This document shows positions 24,386 through 33,513 of a stretch of 49,783 nucleotides of DNA, piece by piece. Numbering within the stretch: position 1 is the stretch's first letter; each line of letters starts with the position of its first letter. Source of the DNA: Desulfobacteraceae bacterium UBA2245. Its GTDB lineage: Bacteria; Desulfobacterota; Desulfobacteria; Desulfobacterales; UBA2245. Location: NCBI GenBank assembly GCA_002347265.1, contig DDYB01000013.1, positions 271,619 through 321,401 on the forward strand, in the 5' to 3' direction. Both the position numbers and the translations under genes were made by a program. The notes under the pieces are model-generated. The model was not told where the DNA came from and did not search any database. It saw only the letters and a program-made list of their open reading frames with translations.

Positions 24386-24604
24386 TTACTTCGACCGATA
24401 GATTATTCTTCCACGGGTCAGATCATAGGGTGATATCTCGACTGTCACAATGTCACCAGGCAGTATTTTGATAAAATGCATCCGCATCTTTCCGGAAATG
24501 TGCGCCAGAATCTGATGCTTATTCTCAAGCTCCACTTTAAACATGGCATTGGGCAAAGTTTCAACAACCTTGCCTTGTACTTTGATCGCTTCCTCTTTAG
24601 CCAT
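24386..24604 (-). CDS. infA: Translation initiation factor IF-1
   Basis: 72 residues, the exact family length: one S1/OB-fold domain that occupies the 30S A site during initiation. Visible blocks are MAKEEAIKVQGKVVETLPNA, ISGKMRMHFIKILPGD and YDLTRGRIIYR. It follows secY directly; adk and map, which often lie between, are missing. Confidence 0.97.
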   Translation of the reverse strand: MAKEEAIKVQGKVVETLPNAMFKVELENKHQILAHISGKMRMHFIKILPGDIVTVEISPYDLTRGRIIYRSK

Positions 24605-24697
24605 TCATCAAAACCCCCGCACTCCACATGCCCCTTGGGACTAATTTATTTCCCGCTTTTACGCAATCCTGCCCAGAATTAAAAAATCATTTCGGTC

Positions 24698-26011
24698 TTA
24701 CCTTCGTCCCCGTATTCGGGCGCCTTTTTTGAGGAAGCCGTCATAATGCCGGGTCAATAAGTGCGATTCGATCTGGGATATGGTATCAATGGCAACACCG
24801 ACAACAATAAGCAGCGCGGTTCCTCCGAAATAAAAAGGAACATTGAATTGCTGAACCAAAATCGAAGGCAAGACACAAATGGCTGACACATAACAAGCTC
24901 CGCCCAGAGTAATACGCGTCAGCACCTTATCAATATAATCAGCCGTCCGCTTACCCGGACGAATTCCTGGAATGAATCCGCCGTATTTCTTCATATTGTC
25001 GGCCACATCTGCCGGGTTGAATGTCACCGCCGTATAAAAATAACAGAAAAAGAAAATAAAACCAACATACAAAGTCTCGTAAAAGAAATTCCCGGGCGTC
25101 ATGGCCGCAGCGACTTTCTGCATCCATTCAAAACTCATAAAACTGGCCAGAGTGGCAGGGAACATGATGATTGATGAAGCAAAAATCGGTGGAATAACTC
25201 CAGAGGTATTGATCTTTAACGGCAAATGAGTGCTCTGACCGCCGTACATCTTGCGACCGACCACCCGTTTGGCATATTGAACCGGTATTCTCCTCTGCCC
25301 TTGCTCGGCGAATATAATAACTCCGATGACGACCAGCATCATGATCAAAATAATCAGCAGCACGAATGCACTCATCTCTCCGGTCGACAACAGCCTGAAG
25401 GAATTTCCGGTAGCCGTAGGAATTCTCGCGACAATGCCTGCAAAAATGATCAATGAAATGCCGTTGCCAATGCCTCTTTCAGTAATTTGCTCCCCCAGCC
25501 ACATAATAAAAGCCGTTCCCGATGTTAAAGTCAGAACGGTCATTAATCGAAATCCCCAGCCGGGTGAAATGACAATCGGCGCACCACCCGGAGATGTCAT
25601 GCTTTCCAGCCCGACGCTGATCGCAAATCCCTGAATAATGCTCAACAAAACGGTGCCATATCTGGTATATTGAGTTATCTTTTTGCGCCCCTGCTCGCCT
25701 TCCTTGGACAGCCGCTCCAGATGTGGAATAACAACAGTTAACAGCTGCAGAATAATTGAGGCGCTGATATATGGCATGATTCCGAGTGCAAAAACAGACA
25801 AGCGCTCGAGAGCGCCACCTGAAAACATATCAAAAAGGCCTAGAAGGGTTCCTTTCGCACGAGCAAAAAAAGAGGCCAGCGCCACCGCATCAATTCCAGG
25901 TGTCGGTACATGCACGCCGACTCTGTATACCGCCAGCATAAACAAAGTAAATACAATTCTCCGTTTAAGCTCAGGAATCTTGAATATATTCTGGAACCCG
26001 CCTGTCGCCAT
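24698..26011 (-). CDS. secY: Protein translocase subunit SecY
   Basis: 437 residues with ten membrane segments forming the protein-conducting channel with SecE. Conserved regions include GVHVPTPGID, the loop YTRYGTVLLSIIQGFAISVG and PGIRPGKRTADYIDKVLTRIT. It starts immediately after the rplO stop, so translation is coupled. It supplies the export path used by the secreted proteins elsewhere in the window. Confidence 0.98.
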   Translation of the reverse strand: MATGGFQNIFKIPELKRRIVFTLFMLAVYRVGVHVPTPGIDAVALASFFARAKGTLLGLFDMFSGGALERLSVFALGIMPYISASIILQLLTVVIPHLERLSKEGEQGRKKITQYTRYGTVLLSIIQGFAISVGLESMTSPGGAPIVISPGWGFRLMTVLTLTSGTAFIMWLGEQITERGIGNGISLIIFAGIVARIPTATGNSFRLLSTGEMSAFVLLIILIMMLVVIGVIIFAEQGQRRIPVQYAKRVVGRKMYGGQSTHLPLKINTSGVIPPIFASSIIMFPATLASFMSFEWMQKVAAAMTPGNFFYETLYVGFIFFFCYFYTAVTFNPADVADNMKKYGGFIPGIRPGKRTADYIDKVLTRITLGGACYVSAICVLPSILVQQFNVPFYFGGTALLIVVGVAIDTISQIESHLLTRHYDGFLKKGARIRGRR

Positions 26012-26452
26012 TTATATTGCCTCTATTTTTCCACCAGCAGCTTGAACCTTATCGATCGCAGATTTGCTAGCGGCATTCACCTTGATCGTCAGCGGAAGGG
26101 CCAGATCCCCTTTTCCAAGAAGTTTAATCCCGTCATAACGGCCCTTGACCAGTCCTATGCGAACCAGCGCGGCCTCATCCACAACAGAACCACTTTCAAA
26201 CCTTGCCAGATCGGAAATATTGATCAAAGCAAATGTTTTTTTGAAAATATTACAAAATCCGCGTTTTGGAAGCCGACGGTGAATAGGCATCTGGCCGCCT
26301 TCAAATCCAGGCCTCACGCCTCCGCCGGAACGGCTTTTATGTCCCTTTGACCCACGGCAGGCCGTTTTACCATGCCCGCTGCCAACCCCGCGGCCAATTC
26401 TTTTTCTATTCTTCCGTGAACCCGGCGCAGGCGATAATTCATTTAACTTCAT
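26012..26452 (-). CDS. rplO: 50S ribosomal protein L15
   Basis: 146 residues, normal length. The glycine/arginine-rich N-terminal extension (RKNRKRIGRGVGSGHGKTAC) threads into 23S rRNA; the C-terminal part is globular. It follows rpmD by one base and abuts secY. Confidence 0.97.
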   Translation of the reverse strand: MKLNELSPAPGSRKNRKRIGRGVGSGHGKTACRGSKGHKSRSGGGVRPGFEGGQMPIHRRLPKRGFCNIFKKTFALINISDLARFESGSVVDEAALVRIGLVKGRYDGIKLLGKGDLALPLTIKVNAASKSAIDKVQAAGGKIEAI

Positions 26453-26453
26453 C

Positions 26454-26636
26454 TCAACTCTCCTCAGCCTTAACGAGATGCGATACTTTATTAATCATGC
26501 CACGGACAGCTGGCGTATCGATTAATTCAACGGTTCGATTGATCTTCGTCAATCCCAACCCGCGCAACACCTTTCGATGCTTTTCAGGTCTTCCGATCAT
26601 ACTTTTTACAAGCGTTACCTTAACTGCACCAGCCAT
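26454..26636 (-). CDS. rpmD: 50S ribosomal protein L30
   Basis: 60 residues, typical bacterial length: VTLVKSMIGRPEKHRKVLRGLGL, then INKVSHLVKAEES. The ATG at 26636 has GAGGA six bases upstream; nine further codons upstream belong to the rpsE end region. It lies between rpsE and rplO. Confidence 0.96.
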   Translation of the reverse strand: MAGAVKVTLVKSMIGRPEKHRKVLRGLGLTKINRTVELIDTPAVRGMINKVSHLVKAEES

Positions 26637-26649
26637 TTGATTTTCCTCG

Positions 26650-27144
26650 CTAAAGTTCTTCAACGCCTTTGCCTCTTCGTGCGGCGACCTGCTCTTTGCT
26701 TTGCAGCAGTCTCAGGCCTTCGATGGTAGCCTTAACCACATTGTGAGGATTATTGGATCCAATGCATTTCGTCAGAATGTTTTGCACGCCCACCGCTTCG
26801 AGGACAGCGCGCACAGCACCGCCTGCAATGACCCCGGTACCTTGAGAGGCGGGTTTCAACAAAACCTTGCCCGCACCGAATTTTCCGACAACGGTAAAAG
26901 GAACCGTGCCTTCCTGCAAAGGAACCTTGACCATATTCTTTTTGGCCTTGTCAACGCCTTTTCGAATGGCTTCCGGAACCTCCCCGGCCTTTCCAAGTCC
27001 GAAACCTACGCTGCCCTTTCCATCCCCCACCACAACTATGGCGCTGAAACTGAAGCGGCGTCCGCCCTTGACGACCTTGGCCACCCGGCTTATATGAACG
27101 ACCTTGTCTATTAACTGATTGTCATCTGTCGCTTTTTGATACAA
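26650..27144 (-). CDS. rpsE: 30S ribosomal protein S5
   Basis: 164 residues. S5 lines the mRNA entry channel and affects decoding accuracy. The double-stranded RNA-binding part carries HISRVAKVVKGGRRFSFSA; the C-terminal domain has VPFTVVGKFGAGKVLLKPA. The start is TTG, with AAGGAGG seven bases upstream. Confidence 0.97.
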   Translation of the reverse strand: MYQKATDDNQLIDKVVHISRVAKVVKGGRRFSFSAIVVVGDGKGSVGFGLGKAGEVPEAIRKGVDKAKKNMVKVPLQEGTVPFTVVGKFGAGKVLLKPASQGTGVIAGGAVRAVLEAVGVQNILTKCIGSNNPHNVVKATIEGLRLLQSKEQVAARRGKGVEEL

Positions 27145-27161
27145 GGATATGCCTCCTTATT

Positions 27162-27530
27162 TTAGAAATCCAAGCCCCCTTCGCGCGCACCGTCGGAAAC
27201 AGCCTTGACACGCCCATGATACAGAAAGCCGTTTCGGTCGAATACCACCTTTTTAATTCCCGATTCCACCGCTCGCTGGGCAACCAGCTTTCCGACATAA
27301 ACCGCCATTGCGATTTTACTTTCGAGCTTGGGCTGTTCCTTGATCGCTTTTTCCAAACTGGAAGCCGATACCAGGGTCCTGCCGGTAATATCATCAATGA
27401 TCTGCGCGTATATATGCCTGGCGCTCCTGAAAACACTTAAACGGGGTCTTTCCTGAGTGCCGTTCGTCTTTATTCTGATTCTGATTTTTCTTTTTAATCG
27501 CGCTTCTTGTCTCTGGTTTAGAGAACCCAT
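27162..27530 (-). CDS. rplR: 50S ribosomal protein L18
   Basis: 122 residues. It binds 5S rRNA in the central protuberance with L5. Blocks: RKIRIRIKTNGTQERPRLSV, then VVFDRNGFLYHGRVKAVSDG and the terminal AREGGLDF. It lies between rplF and rpsE. Confidence 0.97.
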   Translation of the reverse strand: MGSLNQRQEARLKRKIRIRIKTNGTQERPRLSVFRSARHIYAQIIDDITGRTLVSASSLEKAIKEQPKLESKIAMAVYVGKLVAQRAVESGIKKVVFDRNGFLYHGRVKAVSDGAREGGLDF

Positions 27531-27596
27531 AATTCTTATCCTTTTATCGCGAGTCGAAGTGTTGTTTCATATCGCGCTAAAATTAAATCACAGCAT

Positions 27597-28133
27597 TTAT
27601 TTGGTTCCGGTTTTGCCGGCCTTGCGCTGAATGTGTTCTTCAGCGAATTTAATCCCCTTGCCTTTGTATGGTTCCGGCGGTCTCAGCCGACGAATGGCCG
27701 CAGCAGTCCGGCCAAGCAATTCTTTGTCTATTCCAGACAGTTTTACCAGGTTTCGATCAACAGAAGCCGAGACTCCATTTGGAATCTTAAAATCTATGGA
27801 ATGCGAATAACCCAAATTAAACAAAATACTGTTGCCCTTCAACTCGGCGCGGTATCCGATGCCATTGATCTCCAGCACCCGTTCGTAACCCTCGCTGACG
27901 CCCTTAACCATATTATTGATAAGATTACGGGTCATCCCCTGAAAAGCATCGGTGACTCTGTCCTGCTTAAGCGCAACAACCTTGAGTTCATTATCTTCGA
28001 TCACCAAATCAACGGATGGGTGAATAATGCGCTGAAGCTCGCCTTTGGCGCCTGTTACCGTCAGGGATCGATCTGTATAAATGACCTTGGTCTTATCTGG
28101 AATTGTAATCGGTTTCTTGCCTACACGCGACAT
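27597..28133 (-). CDS. rplF: 50S ribosomal protein L6
   Basis: 178 residues, two repeated domains near the factor-binding site. MSRVGKKPITIPDKTKV opens the protein and the C-terminal signature RPPEPYKGKGIKFAEE is present. It lies 17 bp after rpsH. Confidence 0.98.
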   Translation of the reverse strand: MSRVGKKPITIPDKTKVIYTDRSLTVTGAKGELQRIIHPSVDLVIEDNELKVVALKQDRVTDAFQGMTRNLINNMVKGVSEGYERVLEINGIGYRAELKGNSILFNLGYSHSIDFKIPNGVSASVDRNLVKLSGIDKELLGRTAAAIRRLRPPEPYKGKGIKFAEEHIQRKAGKTGTK

Positions 28134-28150
28134 GTTATGCTCCTCACCTG

Positions 28151-28549
28151 CTACCAGATTTTGCAGAGAACCTCTCCCCCGATGTTGTCTTTTCTAGCCT
28201 GGCCATCGGTCAGAATTCCCCTGGATGTCGAAAGAACTGAAACTCCAAGGTGATTGTAGACCGGCTGGATATCCTTGGCTTTACTATAGACACGCCGACT
28301 GGGCTTACTGACCCGCTCAATTCCGAAGATCGCATGGGTTCGGCCCTGCACATACTTCAAATAAATTCGCAATATGCCCTGTTTATCATCTTTGATGAAT
28401 TTGTAGTTCTTGATAAAACCTTCATTTTTCAGAACTCTTGCCAAATCCACCTTGATTTTGGATCCGGGAATATCTACGCTGCTGAACTTCGCCTTTCCGG
28501 CGTTTCGTATGCGGGTTAGCATATCGGCAATCGGATCGGTAATCGTCAT
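28151..28549 (-). CDS. rpsH: 30S ribosomal protein S8
   Basis: 132 residues. It is a 16S central-domain binder and, in E. coli, the spc operon repressor. It opens MTITDPIADMLTRIRNAGKA and ends with GVSVLSTSRGILTDGQAR. No obvious helix 21-like target was sought successfully in the rplE region. Confidence 0.97.
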   Translation of the reverse strand: MTITDPIADMLTRIRNAGKAKFSSVDIPGSKIKVDLARVLKNEGFIKNYKFIKDDKQGILRIYLKYVQGRTHAIFGIERVSKPSRRVYSKAKDIQPVYNHLGVSVLSTSRGILTDGQARKDNIGGEVLCKIW

Positions 28550-28597
28550 TGCTTTCTCCGTTAAAAAAAATTCAAATTTAATTATATTTTTAAAAAC

Positions 28598-28783
28598 TTA
28601 CCAGCTTGATTTTATGACACCCGGAAGTTTTCCTTCTGAAGCAAGCTTCCTGAAGCAAATACGACATAACCCAAATTTTCTCATATATGCTCTCGGCCGA
28701 CCGCAAATCGGGCATCGATTATACGATCGAACCTGAAATTTTGGTTTACTCATTGCCTTATTTCTAAGCGCTGTCTTTGCCAA
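28598..28783 (-). CDS. rpsN: 30S ribosomal protein S14, zinc type (type Z)
   Basis: 61 residues, the short zinc-binding form. The ligands are CPIC and CRIC (RCPICGRPRAYMRKFGLCRIC). The start is TTG (LAKTALRNKAMSKPKF) with GGAGGAAGAT immediately before; a longer open frame upstream overlaps rplE and is not used. It lies ten bases after rplE. Confidence 0.96.
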   Translation of the reverse strand: MAKTALRNKAMSKPKFQVRSYNRCPICGRPRAYMRKFGLCRICFRKLASEGKLPGVIKSSW

Positions 28784-28793
28784 ATCTTCCTCC

Positions 28794-29333
28794 TTAATTC
28801 CTGAAAGGCATTCCAAGAAGCTTGAGCAGTTCTTTTCCCTCGGCATCCGTATTTGCGGTCGTCACAACAGTAACATTAAGCCCTTTGATCTGGTCAATCT
28901 TATCATACTCAATTTCAGGAAATATGATGTGCTCCTTAATGCCCAACGAATAATTCCCCCGTCCATCAAACGATTTCCCCGAAATCCCTTTAAAATCCCG
29001 CACGCGCGGCAGAGCAATATTCATCAATTTATTAAGAAAATCAAACATTTTTCCTCGGCGAAGCGTCACCATGCAACCGATCGGCATACCTTCGCGCAGC
29101 TTGAATGCCGCAATGGATTTCTTTGCGCGCGTTACAACGGGTTTTTGACCGGCAATCAACGAGAGCTCTTCGGTAGCGGAATCCAACAGCTTAATATTCT
29201 GAATCGCCTCACCCAAGCCAATATTCAATACAATCTTTTCCAATTTCGGAATCTGCATTTTATTGGTGTACTCAAATTTTTCCACCAGCTTGGGCACAAC
29301 TTCGTTTTCATAATACTGTTTTAAATCAGACAT
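28794..29333 (-). CDS. rplE: 50S ribosomal protein L5
   Basis: 179 residues, standard length. It binds 5S rRNA and contacts S13 across the subunit interface. Blocks: IPKLEKIVLNIGLGEA, ALPRVRDFKGISGKSFDGRG and the end LLKLLGMPFRN. The ATG at 29333 has GGAGG six bases upstream; 26 in-frame codons further upstream are rejected. Confidence 0.97.
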   Translation of the reverse strand: MSDLKQYYENEVVPKLVEKFEYTNKMQIPKLEKIVLNIGLGEAIQNIKLLDSATEELSLIAGQKPVVTRAKKSIAAFKLREGMPIGCMVTLRRGKMFDFLNKLMNIALPRVRDFKGISGKSFDGRGNYSLGIKEHIIFPEIEYDKIDQIKGLNVTVVTTANTDAEGKELLKLLGMPFRN

Positions 29334-29355
29334 TCCCATCCTCCGGCAATCCAGC

Positions 29356-29685
29356 CTAAGCGTCAATGATCTCGCTGCATTTTCGACAGATTCGAACTTT
29401 TTTCCCATCATCCAGCGTCTTGAATTGAATTCGAATCGGAGCCATGCACTTATTGCACACCAGCATGACGTTGGACCAGTGTATCGGAGCTGGACCTTCT
29501 ATTATCCCGCCCTGGCGATTCTTCACATTGGGCCTGGTATGCCGCTTGATGATATTGATATTTTCAACCAATACGCGGTTTTTTTTCTGAATTACCTTTA
29601 AAACCTTGCTGATCTTACCCTTGTCTTTTCCAGCAAGAATTTTAACTTTATCGTCCTTTTTTATAAGGCATCTATTTTCAATCAT
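29356..29685 (-). CDS. rplX: 50S ribosomal protein L24
   Basis: 109 residues with a KOW domain (DDKVKILAGKDKGKISKVLKV) that starts large-subunit assembly. The C-terminal part has two CxxC pairs (CNKC and CRKC), a zinc-ribbon-like variant. The ATG at 29685 has GGAG upstream; a GTG at 29700 is an alternative start. Confidence 0.95.
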   Translation of the reverse strand: MIENRCLIKKDDKVKILAGKDKGKISKVLKVIQKKNRVLVENINIIKRHTRPNVKNRQGGIIEGPAPIHWSNVMLVCNKCMAPIRIQFKTLDDGKKVRICRKCSEIIDA

Positions 29686-29714
29686 TTGGCCATTCTCCAC
29701 AAGGCACGAAACGT

Positions 29715-30083
29715 CTAAATGACTTCCGGTGCCAGCGAAACAATTTTCATAAACCGCTTGGCCCGAAGCTCTCTTGCGACAGGGCCGAAAATACGCGTTC
29801 CAATCGGCTCGCGGTTCTGGTTGATCACCACCGCCGAGTTATCATCAAATCGAATATAGGAGCCGTCAGGTCTTCGAATTTCCTTTTTGGTGCGAACCAC
29901 GACCGCCTTAAGAATATCACCTTTTTTCACCTTGGCATTGGGTATGGCCTCTTTGACACTGACAACAATGATATCCCCGACTCCAGCGTATCTTCGCCGG
30001 GAGCCTCCCAAAACCTTGATGCAGTAGAGCACCTTTGCTCCGGAATTATCCGCCGCCGTCAACCTTGTCTCTGCCTGGATCAT
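29715..30083 (-). CDS. rplN: 50S ribosomal protein L14
   Basis: 122 residues, exact family length. It forms an intersubunit bridge. MIQAETRLTAADNSGAKVL at the start and GTRIFGPVARELRAKRFMKI near the end are diagnostic. Confidence 0.98.
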   Translation of the reverse strand: MIQAETRLTAADNSGAKVLYCIKVLGGSRRRYAGVGDIIVVSVKEAIPNAKVKKGDILKAVVVRTKKEIRRPDGSYIRFDDNSAVVINQNREPIGTRIFGPVARELRAKRFMKIVSLAPEVI

Positions 30084-30098
30084 TGCTCTATCTTTCCT

Positions 30099-30362
30099 TT
30101 AGAATCTGACCGCTTTTTCAACTATTTTGCTGACCCGCCAACGCTTTGTCCGGCTGAGAGGCCGTGACTCGCTGATCAATACCTTGTCACCGATCTGGCA
30201 AGCATTTTGCCCATCGTGTGCGGCAAATTTTGCACGCCGCCTGATGTATTTTTGATAGAGCGGATGTCTCACCAACCGTTCAACCAGCACAACGACCGTT
30301 TTGTCCATTTTATCGCTGATCACGGTTCCAACGACTTGCCTTTTCATTCCTCTATTTTTCAT
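30099..30362 (-). CDS. rpsQ: 30S ribosomal protein S17
   Basis: 87 residues. An OB-fold 16S binder with RQVVGTVISDKMDKTVVVLV and ESRPLSRTKRWRVSKIVEKA. ATG at 30362 or 30347 could serve as the start; neither ribosome site is strong, and coupling from rpmC nine bases upstream is likely. Confidence 0.96.
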   Translation of the reverse strand: MKNRGMKRQVVGTVISDKMDKTVVVLVERLVRHPLYQKYIRRRAKFAAHDGQNACQIGDKVLISESRPLSRTKRWRVSKIVEKAVRF

Positions 30363-30371
30363 GGCCGCTAA

Positions 30372-30578
30372 CTATTCTTTATCGGTTTTGTTTAATTCAA
30401 ATTCTCTGATCACCGTCTTCAACCGAGCAATATCATGCTTGGTTTCGACAAGCTTCCTGGTATTTTCCAATTGGCCTGTGCCGTGTTGAAATCGCAGGTT
30501 AAATAATGATTCCTTTAATTCCTTAACTTTCGCGAGCCGCTCATCAGCACTCAAGCTTCGGATTTCACCCATTTTCAT
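30372..30578 (-). CDS. rpmC: 50S ribosomal protein L29
   Basis: 68 residues, an alpha-helical hairpin at the tunnel exit where nascent-chain factors dock. It includes KELKESLFNLRFQHGTGQLEN. Its ATG overlaps the rplP stop (ATGA), so the genes are translationally coupled. Confidence 0.96.
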   Translation of the reverse strand: MKMGEIRSLSADERLAKVKELKESLFNLRFQHGTGQLENTRKLVETKHDIARLKTVIREFELNKTDKE

Positions 30579-30991
30579 GACAACTCGCTCCTCTCAATAA
30601 AACGGGTTTTTATCGGCAGTTTATGCGAAGCAAGCATCAGCGCCTCTTTTGCCAATTCCTTGGAAACGCCTTGCATTTCATACAATATTCTTCCTGGCTT
30701 TACGATGGCAACCCATCCTTCTGGGGCCCCTTTACCTTTGCCCATTCGAACTTCAGCGGGTTTTTTGGTAAACGGCTTATCAGGAAATATACGTATCCAC
30801 ATCTTGCCGCCCCTTTTTACATGTCGAGTCATCGCGATACGGGCGGCCTCGATCTGTTTAGATGAAATGGCGCCGCATTCCGCAGCCTGAAGTCCGAACT
30901 CGCCAAAATTGAGGGTGCTCCCCCGAAGAGCGACACCTTTCATCCTTCCTTTTTGTTGCTTTCGAAACTTAACTTTTTTTGGACTCAGCAT
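30575..30991 (-). CDS. rplP: 50S ribosomal protein L16
   Basis: 138 residues. It helps shape the A site and peptidyl transferase centre. MLSPKKVKFRKQQKGRMKG and KPGRILYEMQGV are diagnostic. It overlaps rpmC by four bases. Confidence 0.98.
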   Translation of the reverse strand: MLSPKKVKFRKQQKGRMKGVALRGSTLNFGEFGLQAAECGAISSKQIEAARIAMTRHVKRGGKMWIRIFPDKPFTKKPAEVRMGKGKGAPEGWVAIVKPGRILYEMQGVSKELAKEALMLASHKLPIKTRFIERSELS

Positions 30992-31015
30992 GCGCTATAT
31001 CTCCTAATTCGGTTG

Positions 31016-31666
31016 CTATCTGCCGACTTCAACCTCGTCTTGCTTTAATATTTCGCCCTTAAATATAAATACTTTCACGCCGATAGCGCCGTAAGTGGTG
31101 CGTGCTTCCGTAACTCCATAATCTATATCTGCTCGAAGCGTATGCAACGGAACTCTGCCCTCGCGGTACCACTCAGTCCTGGCCATCTCAGCGCCGGCAA
31201 GCCGCCCCGCGCAAATAATCTTTACGCCTTGAGCTCCGAATCTCATGGCCGACGTTACGCCGCGCTTCATGGCCCTTCGGAAAGCTACCCGGCGCTCTAT
31301 CTGCATGGCAACATTTTCCGCCAAAAGCTGAGCATCGATTTCCGGTTTGCGAACTTCCTGAATATCAATCATAACCTCATGCGAAGTCAGTTTTTCGAGG
31401 TCTTTCTTCAGCAGGGCGATTTCAGCGCCTTTTTTTCCGATCACGATTCCCGGCCTGGCCGTGAAAATGCGGAGCCTGACCCGTTTGGTCGATCTTTCGA
31501 TTTCGATTCGCGATATGCCGGAATGCTGAAGTTTGTGTTTTATAAACTTCCGGATTTTGAAATCCTCCAGAATATAATCGGAATACTTTTTCCCCGCATA
31601 CCAGTGCGACTCCCATGTCTTAACGATGCCTAACCTCAACCCGATCGGATTTACTTTCTGACCCAA
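31016..31666 (-). CDS. rpsC: 30S ribosomal protein S3
   Basis: 216 residues. It lines the mRNA entry tunnel. The KH domain has RIFTARPGIVIGKKGAEI, and the C-terminal domain has GRLAGAEMARTEWYREGRVP. The start is TTG (MGQKVNPIGLRLG when read as Met) with AAGGAGG eight bases upstream. Confidence 0.97.
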   Translation of the reverse strand: MGQKVNPIGLRLGIVKTWESHWYAGKKYSDYILEDFKIRKFIKHKLQHSGISRIEIERSTKRVRLRIFTARPGIVIGKKGAEIALLKKDLEKLTSHEVMIDIQEVRKPEIDAQLLAENVAMQIERRVAFRRAMKRGVTSAMRFGAQGVKIICAGRLAGAEMARTEWYREGRVPLHTLRADIDYGVTEARTTYGAIGVKVFIFKGEILKQDEVEVGR

Positions 31667-31682
31667 GCGCTTACCTCCTTGT

Positions 31683-32030
31683 TTACATCGACCCTTCGGC
31701 TAAAATAACTGTGATATGAGAAGTTCTTTTTAATATCCGGCAGCCTCTGCCTCTGGCGCGAGGTCGAAATCTTTTCAGCATCGACCCCTGGTCAACGAAT
31801 ATATTGCGAACAATTAAGGAATCGATATCGATATCCGACTTTTGATCGGCATTTGCCACAGCGGAACGCATGACCTTCTCAACAATTCCGGCTGACTTTT
31901 GCGGCATGAATTTCAGCGCGTTGAGCGCTGACTCCACGGGTCTCCCCTTCACGGCGCCGACAAGTGCTCGGACTTTCTGAGGAGAAATGCGCGCATATCG
32001 CAATACTGCTTTAACCTCGAGTTCAGACAT
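31683..32030 (-). CDS. rplV: 50S ribosomal protein L22
   Basis: 115 residues. Its long beta-hairpin lines the exit tunnel (QGSMLKRFRPRARGRGCRI). The macrolide-contact region looks ordinary. It lies between rpsS and rpsC. Confidence 0.97.
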   Translation of the reverse strand: MSELEVKAVLRYARISPQKVRALVGAVKGRPVESALNALKFMPQKSAGIVEKVMRSAVANADQKSDIDIDSLIVRNIFVDQGSMLKRFRPRARGRGCRILKRTSHITVILAEGSM

Positions 32031-32044
32031 TCCTTTTCTCCACC

Positions 32045-32326
32045 TTACTTCTTCAATTTGGATTTTTTATCACCTGCATGACCATAGAAAGTCCGTGTCG
32101 GTGAAAATTCACCCAACTTGTGACCCACCATGTTTTCAGTGACAAAAACAGGGATAAATTTTTTGCCGTTATGAACGGCAAGTGTAATTCCGACCATCTC
32201 AGGCACTATTGTCGATCGCCTTGACCATGTCTTGATGACCTTGCTGCTTCGCGCATCCTGCGATGAAGTCACCTTAAGAAGCAGTTTCGGCTCAATATAA
32301 GGACCTTTTTTTAATGATCGTGGCAT
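32045..32326 (-). CDS. rpsS: 30S ribosomal protein S19
   Basis: 93 residues. A head protein that pairs with S13. MPRSLKKGPYIEPKLL, TWSRRSTIVPEMVGITLAVH and the GEFSPTRTFYGH end are conserved. It follows rplB by 63 bp. Confidence 0.98.
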   Translation of the reverse strand: MPRSLKKGPYIEPKLLLKVTSSQDARSSKVIKTWSRRSTIVPEMVGITLAVHNGKKFIPVFVTENMVGHKLGEFSPTRTFYGHAGDKKSKLKK

Positions 32327-32389
32327 ATTTTCTCCTGATATCGTGTATAGTATGTCGCTCAGACGACAATCTACTGGCTTTTCCCGCGA

Positions 32390-33211
32390 TTATTTGCGGC
32401 GTTTAATAATGTACTGATTGCTCTTTTTATTTTTCCGCGTTCGATAACCTTTTGACGGAACCCCCCAGGGGCTGCAGGGATGCCGGCCGCCTGAAGATCG
32501 CCCTTCACCGCCGCCCATCGGGTGGTCAACAGGATTCATCGCAACGCCGCGGACTTTTGGACGCCGACCCAGCCATCTTTTGCGGCCCGCTTTACCCAGG
32601 GATACATTCTCATGGGTTACATTCCCGAGCTGCCCAACGGTGGCCTTGCATTCAAGCAGAATCATGCGAACTTCACCAGAGGGAAGCTTGATCAGCGCAT
32701 ATCGGTCTTCCTTCGCCATCAGTTGAGCAAAGGCTCCCGCACTTCTTACGATCTGCCCGCCCCGTCCGATCCGAAGCTCGATATTGTGAATATGGGTTCC
32801 CAGGGGGATATTTCTCAGCGGAAGCGCATTACCCGGTTTGATATCCGCTTCAGGTCCGCAGATGATTGTATCATTGACCTTTAAATTCAACGGCGCCAGT
32901 ATATAGCGTTTCTCGCCGTCAACGTAATGCAGCAATGCGATTCGAGCAGATCGATTCGGATCATATTCGATGGTTGCAACCCTCGCCGGAATGCCGATCT
33001 TATCGCGCTTGAAATCAATCATTCGATACTGTCGGCGGCTTCCACCGCCTCTGTGTCTGCAAGTAATTCTGCCGTTCGCATTCCGGCCGCCAGTTTTTTT
33101 GACAACTTTCAACAGGCTTTTCTCGGGCGTCGAACAGGTAATTTCCTCAAATGTCGAATAACCCTGGAATCGGCGACCTGGTGATGTCGGTTTAACTTTT
33201 TTTACTGCCAT
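32390..33211 (-). CDS. rplB: 50S ribosomal protein L2
   Basis: 273 residues, standard length. It supports the peptidyl transferase centre. The conserved loop MNPVDHPMGGGEGRSSGGRH contains the histidine implicated near the active centre. It lies 14 bp after rplW. Confidence 0.98.
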   Translation of the reverse strand: MAVKKVKPTSPGRRFQGYSTFEEITCSTPEKSLLKVVKKTGGRNANGRITCRHRGGGSRRQYRMIDFKRDKIGIPARVATIEYDPNRSARIALLHYVDGEKRYILAPLNLKVNDTIICGPEADIKPGNALPLRNIPLGTHIHNIELRIGRGGQIVRSAGAFAQLMAKEDRYALIKLPSGEVRMILLECKATVGQLGNVTHENVSLGKAGRKRWLGRRPKVRGVAMNPVDHPMGGGEGRSSGGRHPCSPWGVPSKGYRTRKNKKSNQYIIKRRK

Positions 33212-33225
33212 GATGTACTCCCAGC

Positions 33226-33513
33226 TTAGATTCCTTCGAAGAAATCAATTCTTTCACCCGGCATTAATGTCACAATCGCTTTTTTATAATCCCGGCGTTT
33301 ACCCAAAATCCGACCGCGTCGCTTAATCTTGCCCTTCAACTGCATGGTGCGGACCCCAGCCACCTTAACATTAAAAATATTCTCAACGGCCTTTTTAATT
33401 TCAACCCGATTTGCCTGACGACCCACCTCAAAAGTGACCTGGTTGGAGCTCTCCTTCTGTACATTGGTCTTTTCAGTTATCAGAGGCCGTTTGATTATAT
33501 CGTACTGAATCAT
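33226..33513 (-). CDS. rplW: 50S ribosomal protein L23
   Basis: 95 residues. The tunnel-exit docking site for trigger factor and SRP. MIQYDIIKRPLITEKT and VRTMQLKGKIKRRGRILG are visible. Its ATG overlaps the rplD stop by four bases. Confidence 0.97.
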   Translation of the reverse strand: MIQYDIIKRPLITEKTNVQKESSNQVTFEVGRQANRVEIKKAVENIFNVKVAGVRTMQLKGKIKRRGRILGKRRDYKKAIVTLMPGERIDFFEGI

